Below are positions 54,470 through 62,869 of a stretch of 64,000 bases of DNA, piece by piece. The notes below the pieces were generated by a model. That model searched no databases and had not been told where the DNA came from. It worked only from the letters and a program-made list of their open reading frames with translations. The stretch is taken from assembly GCF_035982055.1 (NCBI RefSeq), contig NZ_CP108427.1:4216001-4280000 (forward strand), in the 5' to 3' direction. This DNA is from Streptomyces sp. NBC_01288. GTDB taxonomy: Bacteria > Actinomycetota > Actinomycetes > Streptomycetales > Streptomycetaceae. Each line of letters begins with the position of its first letter. Positions within the stretch are counted from its first letter, which is position 1. A program made the position numbers and the translations under genes.

Positions 54470-55585
54470 TCAGAGGCTGACGCCGACGGTCACCGGTTCG
54501 TTGACGAGCGTGACCCCGAAGGCGTCGTGGACGCCGGCGACGACCTCACGCGCGAGAGCGAGCAGGTCGGCCGTGGTCGCCTCGCCCCGGTTGGTGAGGG
54601 CGAGGGTGTGCTTGGTGGAGATCCGGGCGGGCCCGCTGCCGTACCCCTTGGTGAAACCGGCCTTGTCGATCAGCCAGGCGGCGGAGGTCTTGGTGTGCCC
54701 CTCCCCCGCCCGATACGCGGGCGGCTCCGCACCCTCCCCGAGACGCTCCTCCACGCGCGCGTGGAACGCGGTGAACTGCGCGTCGGTGAGGATCGGGTTG
54801 GTGAAGAAGGAACCGGCCGACCAGGTGTCATGGTCCTCGGGATCAAGCACCATGCCCTTCCCGGCACGCAACGCGAGCACGGTCTCCCGCGCCTGCGCCA
54901 ACGGCACCCGATCACCGGGCTCGACACCGAGGACGCGGGCCGTCTCGGCGTACTTCACCGGCGCGGACAGCCCGTCCGCGTCCTCCAGTGCGAAGCGAAC
55001 GCGGAGCACGACATACCGCTCGGGCTCGGCCTTGAACCGGCTGTGCCGGTAGGAGAAGGCGCACTCCTCGTTGGTGAGGGTGACCGTCTCACGGGTGGTG
55101 CGGTCGTAGGCGACGACCTCGGTGATGGTGGCGGAGACTTCCTGGCCGTACGCCCCGACATTCTGAATCGGGGTCGCACCGGCCGACCCGGGAATCCCGG
55201 CGAGGCACTCCACACCGGCGAGACCGGCCTCCACGGTGCGGGCGACGGCGTCGGTCCACACCTCACCGGCCGCCAACTCCAGCCGCGTGCCGTCGAGTTC
55301 GAAGCCACGGGTGACGATCCGCAGGGCGGTGCCCTCGAACCCCTTGTCCCCGATGACGAGGTTCGACCCGCCCCCGATGACCAACAACGGCGTCCCGGCG
55401 TCATCGGCCGCGCGCACGACGTCGATCACCTCGGCGTCGGTGGTCGCGGTGATCAACCGGGTCGCGGGACCACCCAACCGGAAGGTGGTGAGGGGGGCGA
55501 GGGGAGCGTCGTGGAGTTCCTGCACGGGGCCAAGACTACGAGACGGGACTGACAAGTCCGGGGGTGGCGGGGTGGGGGTGGTCAT
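54470..55585 (-). CDS. murB: UDP-N-acetylenolpyruvoylglucosamine reductase
   Basis: Up to 371 residues; a GTG at 55523-55525 (VQELHDAPLAPLTTFRLGG) gives 351, closer to the family, so the true start is open. FAD-binding motifs are LLVIGGGSNLVIGDKGF and AGIPGSAGATPIQNVGAYGQ. The substrate loop YRHSRFK and the catalytic Ser region WSAGSFFTNPILTDAQF (type I MurB) are present. It reduces UDP-GlcNAc-enolpyruvate to UDP-MurNAc using NADPH. Confidence 0.95.
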   Translation of the reverse strand: MTTPTPPPPDLSVPSRSLGPVQELHDAPLAPLTTFRLGGPATRLITATTDAEVIDVVRAADDAGTPLLVIGGGSNLVIGDKGFEGTALRIVTRGFELDGTRLELAAGEVWTDAVARTVEAGLAGVECLAGIPGSAGATPIQNVGAYGQEVSATITEVVAYDRTTRETVTLTNEECAFSYRHSRFKAEPERYVVLRVRFALEDADGLSAPVKYAETARVLGVEPGDRVPLAQARETVLALRAGKGMVLDPEDHDTWSAGSFFTNPILTDAQFTAFHARVEERLGEGAEPPAYRAGEGHTKTSAAWLIDKAGFTKGYGSGPARISTKHTLALTNRGEATTADLLALAREVVAGVHDAFGVTLVNEPVTVGVSL

Positions 55586-56373
55586 TTCGGTGAGGGGTGG
55601 GGGTACGGGACCAGTGGCGGTGCGGGTGGTGTGAGCGGGGCGGGGCGTCTGACGGAGGCGGGGGCTGCGCGTGTGGGGCGGGCAGTGTGGGGCGGGCTTC
55701 CGGCGCCGAGAGCACGTAGGGCACCGATGGGGCGCGGGGTACGCGTCCGACGCCAGGCATCAGGTCTGCTGCCGGGCGGGTGGTCGACACCAGAAGCGCG
55801 CGACATGCAGGCGCACATCCAGCACCGGTGCCGGACCCGGCATGAGGCACGCATCGGCCACGGGGCACGCATCCGGTACAGGGCACGCGCCGGAGGCGAG
55901 TACGAGACCCACCCGGCACAAGGCAACACGCCTCAGCACGAGGCAAGTGTCCGGCCCGGGTCCCCAACCGCCGTCGAGCAGGCGCCCAACAGCGCGTGCG
56001 CCGCGCACTGCACGTCTGGCACCGGCACCGTCTCCGGGCACAAGGCCCGCGCCCAGCACGACGCACCGCATCCACCACTGGCCCCGCCCCCACCCGGACC
56101 ACGCACCCCCGCGCAGCCAACTCCCCAGCCACCCCCACCTCACCGCCGCAGCGAAGCCGAGCGCACACCTGTAGAACCCCACCAACGAAGCCGGACGCCC
56201 GCACGCACGCGTGGAGCCTCACCCACAATGCCAAGCCCACGCGCGCGTGAAGCTCCCCCGGCAACAGCAGACGCCGACCCACGCAGAACCCCACCGACAC
56301 CGACAAAGTCGCTCGCACGCGTGAAGCCCCACCACCGAACCCTCCCGCCCACACAAGCCCAACCAACCAAGCC
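55586..56373. other. gene-free, repeat-rich region
   Basis: About 790 bases with long frames on both strands but no codon bias, start sites or family features. Short direct repeats are visible: GGGCACGCATCCGG-like units near 55840-55890, and a series of CACGCGTG-(A/G)AGCCCCACC-like units about 36-40 bases apart between 56164 and 56340. Confidence 0.5.
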
Positions 56374-56425
56374 GCACGCACGCGTGGGGCCCCACCACCA
56401 ACGGCAGGGCCCCACGCGTGCGTGC
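56374..56425 (-). terminator. strong terminator after the MFS gene
   Basis: A perfect 19-bp stem (GCACGCACGCGTGGGGCCC and its complement) with a 14-base loop begins 14 bases beyond the MFS stop. The left arm is built from the same CACGCGTG unit that repeats in the adjacent gap. Confidence 0.9.
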
Positions 56426-56438
56426 ACAGGCATCCCGG

Positions 56439-57911
56439 TCAGCGACCGGCGTTCTCCAGTACCGAGTCGGACTCGGAAGACCCGGCCGAGTCCGAAGCCA
56501 CCGCCGACTCGGACGTCGCCGCGAGCTCCGCCGCCCGCCGCCGCGTCGGGATCAGCAGCGTCGCGACTCCCGCGAGAGCGACCACCGCCGCGCCGGTGAC
56601 CAGCGCGGGCTTCAGGCCGTCGACGAAGGTCTGGGCGGTCTGGTAGCCGCCCTGGGCCGAGAAGATGGACGCCATGATCGCGATGCCGAGGGCGCCGCCG
56701 ATCTCGCGGAGCGCGTTGTTGGCGCCGGAGGCGATGCCCTGCTCCTGAGGGCGGACGCTGGACATGACCAGGTTGGAGGCCGGTGCGAAGAACAGGGCCA
56801 TGCCGATGCCGCTGAGGATCAGGCCGGGCAGCTGAGCGCCGTAGGAGACGTTTGTGGTGACTACGTAGGACATCCAGCCGAGGCCGGCCGCCTGGAGGAA
56901 GAGGCCCGCGGCGACGACCGGGCGGCCGCCGATGCGGTCGGAGAGGATGCCGGCGATGGGGGCGACGAGCATCGGCATGCCGGTCCAGGGGAGCATCCGC
57001 AGGCCCGCCTCGGTGGGCGAGTAGCCGAGGACGCCCTGCATGTACTGGCTGAGCAGGAAGATCGACCCGAACATCCCGAGGAACATCAACAGGCTCGCCG
57101 CGTTGATCCCGGAGAAGGCGCGGGAGCGGAACAGCCGCATCGGGAGCATGGGGTTCTTGGCGTTGACGCTGTAGATGATGAACCCTGCGAACAGCGCGCT
57201 CCCCGCGAACAGCCCGGTGAGGACGAGCGAGCTGGTCCAGCCGTCGGCGGGCCCGCGGACCAGGCCGTAGACGATGCCGAAGAGGCCGCCGCTGGCGAGC
57301 AGGGTGCCGGGGAAGTCGAGCGGGGCGCCGGTGCCGTGGGACTCGGAGAGGCGCAGGCGGGCGAGCGGGATCAGGGCCAGGCCGAGCGGGACGTTCAGCC
57401 AGAAGATCCAGTGCCAGGAGATGTGCTCGGTGAGGCTGCCGCCGATGAGGGGTCCGGAGGCGACGGCGAGTCCGTTCACCGCGCCCCATATGCCGTACGC
57501 CATCCCGCGCTTGGCGACGGGCACGGCCGCCGTCAGCAGGGTCAGTGTCAGCGGCATCATGATCGCCGCGCCGACACCCTGGACCGCGCGGGCCGCGATC
57601 AGGGAGTTGATCCCGGGTGCCATGGCCGCGGCGGCGGAGGCGACGGTGAAGACGGTGATGCCGACAAGGAAGAGCCGGCGGCGCCCGAACCGGTCGCCGA
57701 GTGCCGCGCCGAACATCAGCAGGACGGCGAAGGTGAGCGTGTAGGCGCTCACGGTCCATTCCAGGTCCCCCAGCGCGCCCCCGAGGTCCTTGCGGATGGA
57801 CGGCAGGGCGGTGGTGACGACGAGGTTGTCCAGGGCCGCCATGAATCCGGCGACGCTGGTGATCACGAGGGCCCAGACCATTCCCCCGCGACGTGCGGTT
57901 GGCTCTGACAT
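56439..57911 (-). CDS. MFS multidrug transporter, DHA2 (14-helix) type
   Basis: 490 residues. Motif A (GALGDRFGRRRLFLVG), the conserved DNLVVTTALPSIRKDLG of helix 1, motif C region (GLAVASGPLIGGSLTEHISW) and about 14 hydrophobic spans mark it as an EmrB/QacA-type proton antiporter. A Ser/Ala/Glu-rich cytoplasmic tail ends it. GGGGGAG precedes the ATG. The TetR gene upstream, on the same strand, shares an operator with it, so it is a probable drug-inducible efflux pump; the substrate is unknown. Confidence 0.93.
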   Translation of the reverse strand: MSEPTARRGGMVWALVITSVAGFMAALDNLVVTTALPSIRKDLGGALGDLEWTVSAYTLTFAVLLMFGAALGDRFGRRRLFLVGITVFTVASAAAAMAPGINSLIAARAVQGVGAAIMMPLTLTLLTAAVPVAKRGMAYGIWGAVNGLAVASGPLIGGSLTEHISWHWIFWLNVPLGLALIPLARLRLSESHGTGAPLDFPGTLLASGGLFGIVYGLVRGPADGWTSSLVLTGLFAGSALFAGFIIYSVNAKNPMLPMRLFRSRAFSGINAASLLMFLGMFGSIFLLSQYMQGVLGYSPTEAGLRMLPWTGMPMLVAPIAGILSDRIGGRPVVAAGLFLQAAGLGWMSYVVTTNVSYGAQLPGLILSGIGMALFFAPASNLVMSSVRPQEQGIASGANNALREIGGALGIAIMASIFSAQGGYQTAQTFVDGLKPALVTGAAVVALAGVATLLIPTRRRAAELAATSESAVASDSAGSSESDSVLENAGR

Positions 57912-57940
57912 CGCTCCCCCAAAGGGTGCTCGTACCGATG

Positions 57941-57960
57941 ATTAGTTATTGATGACTAAC
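57941..57960 (-). promoter_or_regulatory. TetR operator upstream of the MFS gene
   Basis: ATTAGTTATTGATGACTAAC contains the inverted repeat TTAGT-N8-ACTAA. The same element lies upstream of the TetR gene at 58586-58605. It is 30 bases before the MFS start. Confidence 0.8.
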
Positions 57961-58004
57961 TTCGCCGGGCATGAAAAGGCGCAGAATCCGCCCCTTGCCC
58001 GCCA

Positions 58005-58577
58005 CTACGACTTCTCCAGCCGACCGGTGACACGGGCCTCCGGATACAACCCTTCCCAGACCCGGTGCTCGGGCGGAAAACCCATGGCCGCAAGGGTGTT
58101 GATCAGCATTCCGTACGCCATGAAGGTCGTGGTCTCCTCGACATCCGCCCCCAGCGGTAGATGCACGATCTCCCAGAGCTTCATCCAGCCGTTCCGCACG
58201 ACCTCGCCGAACTCGTGGTCACCCTCCGCCTCGGCGGCGGCCACGGTGATGTACGTCTGCATCTGCATCTGGAGCTTCTCGGGATTCTCCGTGATGAGCC
58301 GCACGTAGGCATCGGCCATGGCATGCAGGGCATCCTCGCCCTCCAGCCCCCCGGCCGCCTCCTCCAGCGCCTGGCACACGTCCGCCACGCACCGCAGCGA
58401 GGCCGCCGCGAAGATCGCCTTCTTGCCCGGGAAGAGCCGGAAGAGATACGGCTGCGAGACACCGACCCGCTTGGCGATCGCCTCGGTGGAGGTGCCGTAG
58501 TACCCCCGCTGCGCGAACTCGGTGATCGCCGCGCGGACGACGCTCTCGCGCCTCTCTTCTGCGCTCATCCTGACCAT
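58005..58577 (-). CDS. TetR-family repressor of the MFS pump
   Basis: 190 residues. HTH: RESVVRAAITEFAQRGYYGT, STEAIAKRVGVSQPYLFRLF, PGKKAIF. The C-terminal domain (MADAYVRLITENPEKLQMQM, EVVRNGWMKLWEIVHLPLG) is the ligand-sensing part. It precedes the MFS gene by 93 bases, and matching operators stand before both genes, giving autoregulation and control of the pump. Confidence 0.92.
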   Translation of the reverse strand: MVRMSAEERRESVVRAAITEFAQRGYYGTSTEAIAKRVGVSQPYLFRLFPGKKAIFAAASLRCVADVCQALEEAAGGLEGEDALHAMADAYVRLITENPEKLQMQMQTYITVAAAEAEGDHEFGEVVRNGWMKLWEIVHLPLGADVEETTTFMAYGMLINTLAAMGFPPEHRVWEGLYPEARVTGRLEKS

Positions 58578-58585
58578 GCGAGAAA

Positions 58586-58605
58586 GTTAGTACTCAATCA
58601 CTAAC
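58586..58605 (-). promoter_or_regulatory. TetR operator upstream of its own gene
   Basis: GTTAGT-ACTCAATC-ACTAAC, a perfect 6-bp inverted repeat with an 8-base spacer. Read on the other strand it matches the site at 57941-57960 (shared ATTGA core). It overlaps the expected promoter of the TetR gene. Confidence 0.8.
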
Positions 58606-58743
58606 TACGTCAAGGGGCACCGCGCGGCGGCCTTTCAGGGAGTGGCGCGACGTTCCGCGCTGTGACACGACGCACAGGCGGGACGGCTCCGATACCGGCC
58701 GGCGTCACTGCCGGTGACCGAATCGGCCCGGCCGACCCATGCG

Positions 58744-58775
58744 TAAGGGGCGCCCGCAATGGCGGACGCCCCTTA
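58744..58775 (-). terminator. terminator after the MaoC pair
   Basis: TAAGGGGCGCCCGC with GCGGACGCCCCTTA forms a 14-bp stem with one mismatch and a 4-base loop, just beyond the stop of the second MaoC gene. Confidence 0.8.
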
Positions 58776-58782
58776 CCTCAGC

Positions 58783-59211
58783 TCACGCCAGTCGTACGAC
58801 CGCCCGTGACATGCCGAGCACCTTCTGCCCGGCGCTCGTCGCCACCAGGTCCACGCGGACCGTGTTGTCGTCGAGTTTGGCGGCGACCTTCGCGCTGACC
58901 TCGACGGTCGCGCCCTGGTCGTCGTTCGGGACGACGACGGGCTTGGTGAAGCGGACGCCGTACTCGGCGACCGCACCCGGGTCGCCGGTCCAGTCGGTGA
59001 CCACGCGGATCGCCTCGGCCATGGTGAACATGCCGTGCGCGATGACGTCCGGGAGCCCGACCTCCTTGGCGAACTTCTCGTTCCAGTGGATCGGGTTGAA
59101 GTCCCCGGAGGCGCCCGCGTACTGGACGAGGGCGGCGCGGGTCACGGGGAAGGTCTGGGCGGGCAGCTCGGTGCCGACCTCGACGTCGTCGTACGCGATC
59201 TTCGCCGTCAT
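58783..59211 (-). CDS. MaoC-fold (R)-specific hydratase/dehydratase, HadB-like
   Basis: 142 residues, single hot-dog domain. The hydratase motif ASGDFNPIHWNEKFAKEVGL, then DVIAHGMFTM, contains the catalytic Asp and His. It pairs with the FAS1-like dehydratase gene 1 base upstream; such pairs form heterodimers in which this subunit carries the catalytic residues (HadAB of mycobacteria). Streptomyces lacks mycolates, so the acyl substrate is uncertain. The order rpmG-hadA-hadB near tRNA-Thr and tRNA-Met matches other actinobacteria. Confidence 0.9.
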   Translation of the reverse strand: MTAKIAYDDVEVGTELPAQTFPVTRAALVQYAGASGDFNPIHWNEKFAKEVGLPDVIAHGMFTMAEAIRVVTDWTGDPGAVAEYGVRFTKPVVVPNDDQGATVEVSAKVAAKLDDNTVRVDLVATSAGQKVLGMSRAVVRLA

Positions 59212-59212
59212 G

Positions 59213-59665
59213 TCAGTTCCCCTCCGCCGCGCGGGCCACGAGCTTGGTCCAGGCGGTCACGACGTGCTCGCCGGCCTCGTCGTGGACCTCGCCGCGGATG
59301 TCCAGGATGTCGTTGCCCGCCATCGACTTGATCGCCTCGATCGTGGAGGTGACCGTGAGGCGGTCGCCGGCGCGCACGGGGCGGACGTAGACGAACTTCT
59401 GGTCGCCGTGCACGACGCGGCTGTAGTCGAGGCCGAGCTGCGGGTCCTGGACGACCTGTCCGGCGGCCTTGAACGTGATGGAGAAGACGAAGGTCGGCGG
59501 GGCGATCACATCGGGGTGACCGATCGCCTTGGCGGCCTCCGGGTCCGTGTACGCCGGGTTGGCGTCGCCCACCGCCTCCGCGAACTCACGGATCTTCTCC
59601 CGGCCCACCTCGTAGGGGTCGGTGGGCGGATAGGTCCGCCCCACGAAGGACTGGTCGAGCGCCAT
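59213..59665 (-). CDS. FAS1-like dehydratase domain protein, HadA-like
   Basis: 150 residues from MALDQSFVGRTYPPTDPYEV; a longer frame to 59803 overlaps rpmG and was rejected, as AGGAGG precedes this ATG. Single hot-dog fold with REFAEAVGDANPAYTDPEAA, DVIAPPTFVFSITFKAAGQV and VVHGDQKFVYVRPVRAGDRL. It lacks the DxxxxH hydratase motif of its partner, so it is probably the substrate-binding subunit of the heterodimer. Confidence 0.9.
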   Translation of the reverse strand: MALDQSFVGRTYPPTDPYEVGREKIREFAEAVGDANPAYTDPEAAKAIGHPDVIAPPTFVFSITFKAAGQVVQDPQLGLDYSRVVHGDQKFVYVRPVRAGDRLTVTSTIEAIKSMAGNDILDIRGEVHDEAGEHVVTAWTKLVARAAEGN

Positions 59666-59722
59666 GGCCCGGTACCTCCTGCTGTTCCTGCTGCTGGCTG
59701 GCCTGCTGTGTGAAGAACGACG

Positions 59723-59755
59723 CGAGGCCGCCCCCAGACTTCGGGGACGGCCTCG
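59723..59755 (-). terminator. terminator between rpmG and the MaoC pair
   Basis: CGAGGCCG pairs with CGGCCTCG, and CCCC with GGGG inside it, about 17 bases beyond the rpmG stop. Confidence 0.75.
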
Positions 59756-59771
59756 TGTACGAGCCTGATTC

Positions 59772-59936
59772 TTATCGCGTTTCGCGATGCGCGGTGTGCG
59801 CATTGCAACGCGGGCAGTGCTTCTTCATCTCAAGACGGTCCGGGTTGTTACGCCGGTTCTTCTTGGTGATGTAGTTCCGCTCCTTGCACTCCACGCAGGC
59901 CAGCGTGATCTTCGGGCGGACGTCGGTGGCAGCCAC
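59772..59936 (-). CDS. rpmG: 50S ribosomal protein L33
   Basis: 54 residues from a GTG (AATDVRPKITLACVECKERN, YITKKNRRNNPDRLEMKKHC, PRCNAHTAHRETR). Both zinc-knuckle pairs, CVEC and CPRC, are kept, so this is the zinc-containing form; Streptomyces often has a second, Cys-less copy induced on zinc starvation. It lies between tRNA-Met and the MaoC genes. Confidence 0.96.
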   Translation of the reverse strand: MAATDVRPKITLACVECKERNYITKKNRRNNPDRLEMKKHCPRCNAHTAHRETR

Positions 59937-60024
59937 AGGAGTGCTCCTTGACGAACGGATGGGACTATGAACGCATAACAGAGTAGCCGATCGAAGGACC
60001 GACCCCGCAATCGGCTACTGTCAG

Positions 60025-60097
60025 TAGCGGTGACCGGACTTGAACCGGTGACACAGCGATTATGAGCCGCTTGCTCTACCGACTGAGCTACACCGCT
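60025..60097 (-). tRNA. tRNA-Met (CAT, elongator type)
   Basis: Minus-strand cloverleaf: acceptor AGCGGTG with CACCGCT, D arm AGCTCAGTCGGTAGAGC, anticodon CAT in GCGGCTCATAATCGC and T arm CCGGTTCAAGTCCGG. The first acceptor pair A-T is unlike the mismatched initiator form, so it is read as elongator. Confidence 0.95.
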
Positions 60098-60144
60098 GTG
60101 ATGCGATCAGTTCCCAATCTTGCGACGGGAACCTTTCACACCAG

Positions 60145-60217
60145 AGCCCCAATACGGAATCGAACCGTAGACCTTCTCCTTACCATGGAGACGCTCTACC
60201 GACTGAGCTATTGGGGC
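60145..60217 (-). tRNA. tRNA-Thr (GGT)
   Basis: Minus-strand cloverleaf: acceptor GCCCCAA with TTGGGGC, D arm AGCTCAGTCGGTAGAGC, anticodon GGT in TCTCCATGGTAAGGAGA and T arm TACGGTTCGATTCCGTA. It is 47 bases upstream of tRNA-Met on the same strand. Confidence 0.95.
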
Positions 60218-60486
60218 GAGCGATGAAGACATTACACGCTCGGCGACCGTTCGCCCAAATCCGTTTCGCGGCCCCGCTCCAGCCGCTTCCAAGGCCCTCC
60301 CAGAGGCCTCAGGGGCCCCTCACGTATGGGGGACCACACCGGTACGACTATTGCGCTCCTCCCGGCCGTGAGCGGATCACCGCCCTAGGCTCGACTCACT
60401 CTGCGTGATCTTGCGCCCCTTTGCGCAGTCCCCAGTCCTGAGCCCCGAAGCCCCGAGCCCGCGAAGCCCTGAGCCCCTGGAGCGCG

Positions 60487-61764
60487 ATGCCCGACAGCCA
60501 GCCCCAGCCGTCCCCCTCGTCGTCCGGCCCGTCGGGTTCCTCAGGCTCGTCGGGACCGGCCGACCCGGCCGCGCTCCTGCTGTGCGGGGCCCGGCTGACC
60601 GACGGCCGGACCGTGGACGTACGGCTGGGCGGCGGGCGCATCGAGGCGGTCGGCACGGCCGGCAGCCTGGCGACGGACGCCACGCGCGCGTGCGGCGCGC
60701 GCGTGGACCTCAGCGGCTACCTCCTCCTCCCGGCCCCGGCCGAGCCGCACACACACAGTGACACCGCCCTGTCGGCCGAGAAAGGCGGACCGGTCTCCTA
60801 CGACCCCGAGGACGTCCAGCGCCGCGCCACCGAGGCCGCGCTGCTGCAACTCGGGCACGGGGCCACCGCGCAGCGGGCACACGTGCGCGTGGGGGACGTT
60901 CAGGGACTGAGCGCGCTGGCCGCCGTACTCCAGGCGCGGCGGGCGCTGCGGGGGCTGGCGGAGCTGACGGCGGTGGCGATGCCCCGGCTGCTGACCGGGG
61001 TGGCGGGGGCGGACGGGCTCGCGATGCTGCGGGACGCGCTGAAAATGGGTGCCTCCGTAGTGGGCGGTTGTCCAGATCTGGACCCCGATCCGACGGGGTA
61101 CGTGGAGGCCGTCCTGGAAGTCGCGTCCGAGCACGGCTGTCCGGTCGACCTGCACACCGACGCCGCCGACCCGACCCGCCTTGCCCGGCTGGCGGCGGTC
61201 GCGGGCGGCATGCGCCCCGGGGTGACGCTCGGCCCGTGCGGCGGCCTGGGGCGGCTGCCTGCGGACACGGTCACGCGGATCGCGGACCAACTGGCCGCGG
61301 CCGGCGTGACGGTGGTCTGCCTGCCACAGGGCGGCTGCGGCGGCGTGGACCGCCGGGGCACGGCTCCCGTACGACTGCTGCGCACGGCCGGCGTCCAGGT
61401 GGCCGCGGGCAGCGGCGCCCTGCGGGACGTGTCCAACCCGGTGGGCCGCGGGGACCCCTTGGAGGCCGCCTATCTGCTGGCCTCGCGCCACGGGATGCGG
61501 CCCGAGGACGCCTACGACACGGTGAGTTCGTCGGCACGCGCGGCACTCGGCCTGCCCGAGGTACGGGTCGAGGCGGGATTTCCGGCCGAACTGCTCGCGG
61601 TGCGCGGCGACCGACTCGCGGGCGCGCTGTCGCTGGCGTACAGCCGGATCGTGGTGCACCGGGGGCGCGTGGTGGCACGGACCAGCGCGGTGCGGGAGTA
61701 CTGCAACACGGCGGCGGGCTCGGAGTTGGGGCTGCCCCGGCAGGGACGGGGCGAGTTGTCGTGA
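60487..61764 (+). CDS. cytosine deaminase-like amidohydrolase with altered active site
   Basis: 425 residues. A Ser/Gly/Pro-rich N-terminus leads into an amidohydrolase TIM barrel. The first metal motif is EPHTHSDTA, and a later conserved block is ALRDVSNPVGRGDPLEAAYL, closest to CodA-type cytosine deaminases (EPHVHLDK, DPWNPFGxGD). Several residues expected in CodA are absent. The HVDE region reads LHTDAAD, so the catalytic Glu is Ala. The SHT region reads LGPCGG. The GxDD that supplies the catalytic Asp reads GSGALRD. It may be non-catalytic or act on another substrate. Confidence 0.75.
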   Translation: MPDSQPQPSPSSSGPSGSSGSSGPADPAALLLCGARLTDGRTVDVRLGGGRIEAVGTAGSLATDATRACGARVDLSGYLLLPAPAEPHTHSDTALSAEKGGPVSYDPEDVQRRATEAALLQLGHGATAQRAHVRVGDVQGLSALAAVLQARRALRGLAELTAVAMPRLLTGVAGADGLAMLRDALKMGASVVGGCPDLDPDPTGYVEAVLEVASEHGCPVDLHTDAADPTRLARLAAVAGGMRPGVTLGPCGGLGRLPADTVTRIADQLAAAGVTVVCLPQGGCGGVDRRGTAPVRLLRTAGVQVAAGSGALRDVSNPVGRGDPLEAAYLLASRHGMRPEDAYDTVSSSARAALGLPEVRVEAGFPAELLAVRGDRLAGALSLAYSRIVVHRGRVVARTSAVREYCNTAAGSELGLPRQGRGELS

Positions 61765-61907
61765 GCGGCTGCCGCCGCGCCGGGGCGTACGCCTGAGGCG
61801 CCAGGGCTCGGGTCCGCGCGCCCGGCGCGTCCGTCGCGGGTGTGCGCCGCTGGGGCGCGGCTGAAGTAATGCGGCGCGTGCGGCCGTCCGGGCGTACGGT
61901 CGAAGGC

Positions 61908-62564
61908 ATGCGCATTGTCATCGCTGGAGGTCATGGTCAGATCGCGCTGCGGCTGGAGCGTCTGCTCGCCGCACGCGGTGAAGAGGTCGCGGGCATCATC
62001 CGCAACGCCGAACAGGGCGACGATCTACGGGCGGCCGGCGCCGAACCGCTGCTGCTGGACCTGGAGTCGGCCTCGGTCGAGGAGGTCGCGGCGCAGCTGC
62101 GGGGCGCGGACGCGGCGGTCTTCGCGGCGGGCGCGGGCCCGAACAGCGGCATGGCCCGCAAGGACACGGTCGACCGGGGTTCGGCGGTGCTGTTCGCCGA
62201 CGCGGCGGTCCTGGCGGGCGTACGACGTCATGTCGTCGTGTCCTCGATGGGCGCGGATCCGACGCACTCCGGGGACGGTGTCTTCGACGTGTATCTGCGG
62301 GCCAAGGGCGAGGCCGACGCGTACGTACGCGGGCTGGACGCCCTGGACTGGACGATCCTGCGCCCCGGTTCGCTCACGAACGACGCCGGCACCGGGCTGG
62401 TCCGGCTGGAGGCCCACACCGGTCGCGGCGCGATCCCGCGCGACGATGTGGCCGCCGTACTCGCGGAGTTGGTGGAGACCCCGGCGACGGCCGGCCTGAC
62501 GCTGGAGTTGATCGGCGGGTCCGCGCCGGTGTCGGTCGCGGTGAAGTCGGTGGCGGGGAACTGA
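61908..62564 (+). CDS. NAD(P)-binding protein, atypical SDR
   Basis: 218 residues from MRIVIAGGHGQIALRLERLL (Rossmann GGHGQIA loop). VFAAGAGPNSG, RHVVVSSMGADP, DWTILRPGSLTNDAGTG and RDDVAAVLAELVETPATAGL are typical of the NmrA-like SDR_a5 group. Catalysis is unproven. It begins 143 bases after the amidohydrolase on the same strand. Confidence 0.88.
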   Translation: MRIVIAGGHGQIALRLERLLAARGEEVAGIIRNAEQGDDLRAAGAEPLLLDLESASVEEVAAQLRGADAAVFAAGAGPNSGMARKDTVDRGSAVLFADAAVLAGVRRHVVVSSMGADPTHSGDGVFDVYLRAKGEADAYVRGLDALDWTILRPGSLTNDAGTGLVRLEAHTGRGAIPRDDVAAVLAELVETPATAGLTLELIGGSAPVSVAVKSVAGN

Positions 62565-62609
62565 GGATCTGAGCGACTGGGGTTCCCCGGCGGCGGGGTG
62601 GGCCGCCGT

Positions 62610-62822
62610 TCAGAAGAGTGGCATCTGGCCGGGGAACTCCGGGACCACGTACCCGTCCAACGCGGGCTGGGCCGCCCCGAGTTCCGCCTGGCGGCGGGAC
62701 CCGGGGCACGACACGAGGTCCCCGCTCTCCCGGGCGCCGGGCGGGTCGTGCCGCGCGAACCGACCGGCCACGACGGCGATTTCACGACGGCACTCGGGGC
62801 AGCTTCTGCGGCGTGACGACAT
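62610..62822 (-). CDS. small zinc-ribbon-like protein
   Basis: 70 residues. MSSRRRSCPECRREIAVVAG has a CxxC knuckle and a further Cys in LVSCPGSR; the end is PEFPGQMPLF. No family is recognised. Similar small CPEC proteins are common in Streptomyces. Coding is supported by codon bias and by the lack of overlap with neighbours. Confidence 0.6.
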   Translation of the reverse strand: MSSRRRSCPECRREIAVVAGRFARHDPPGARESGDLVSCPGSRRQAELGAAQPALDGYVVPEFPGQMPLF

Positions 62823-62869
62823 GGGATCAGTCTGCCCCGCCGCAGGCCGGGTCGGCTGTCGAGGCTCGC

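Noticed and set aside
56164..56425. CRISPR-like array of CACGCGTG repeats
   Set aside because: Units are degenerate, spacing varies (36-59 bases), spacers are similar to each other and no cas genes are near.
55631..56599. Long frames on both strands between murB and the MFS gene
   Set aside because: They are low-complexity Arg/Pro/His/Ala sequence without start sites, and one overlaps the terminator and MFS 3' end.
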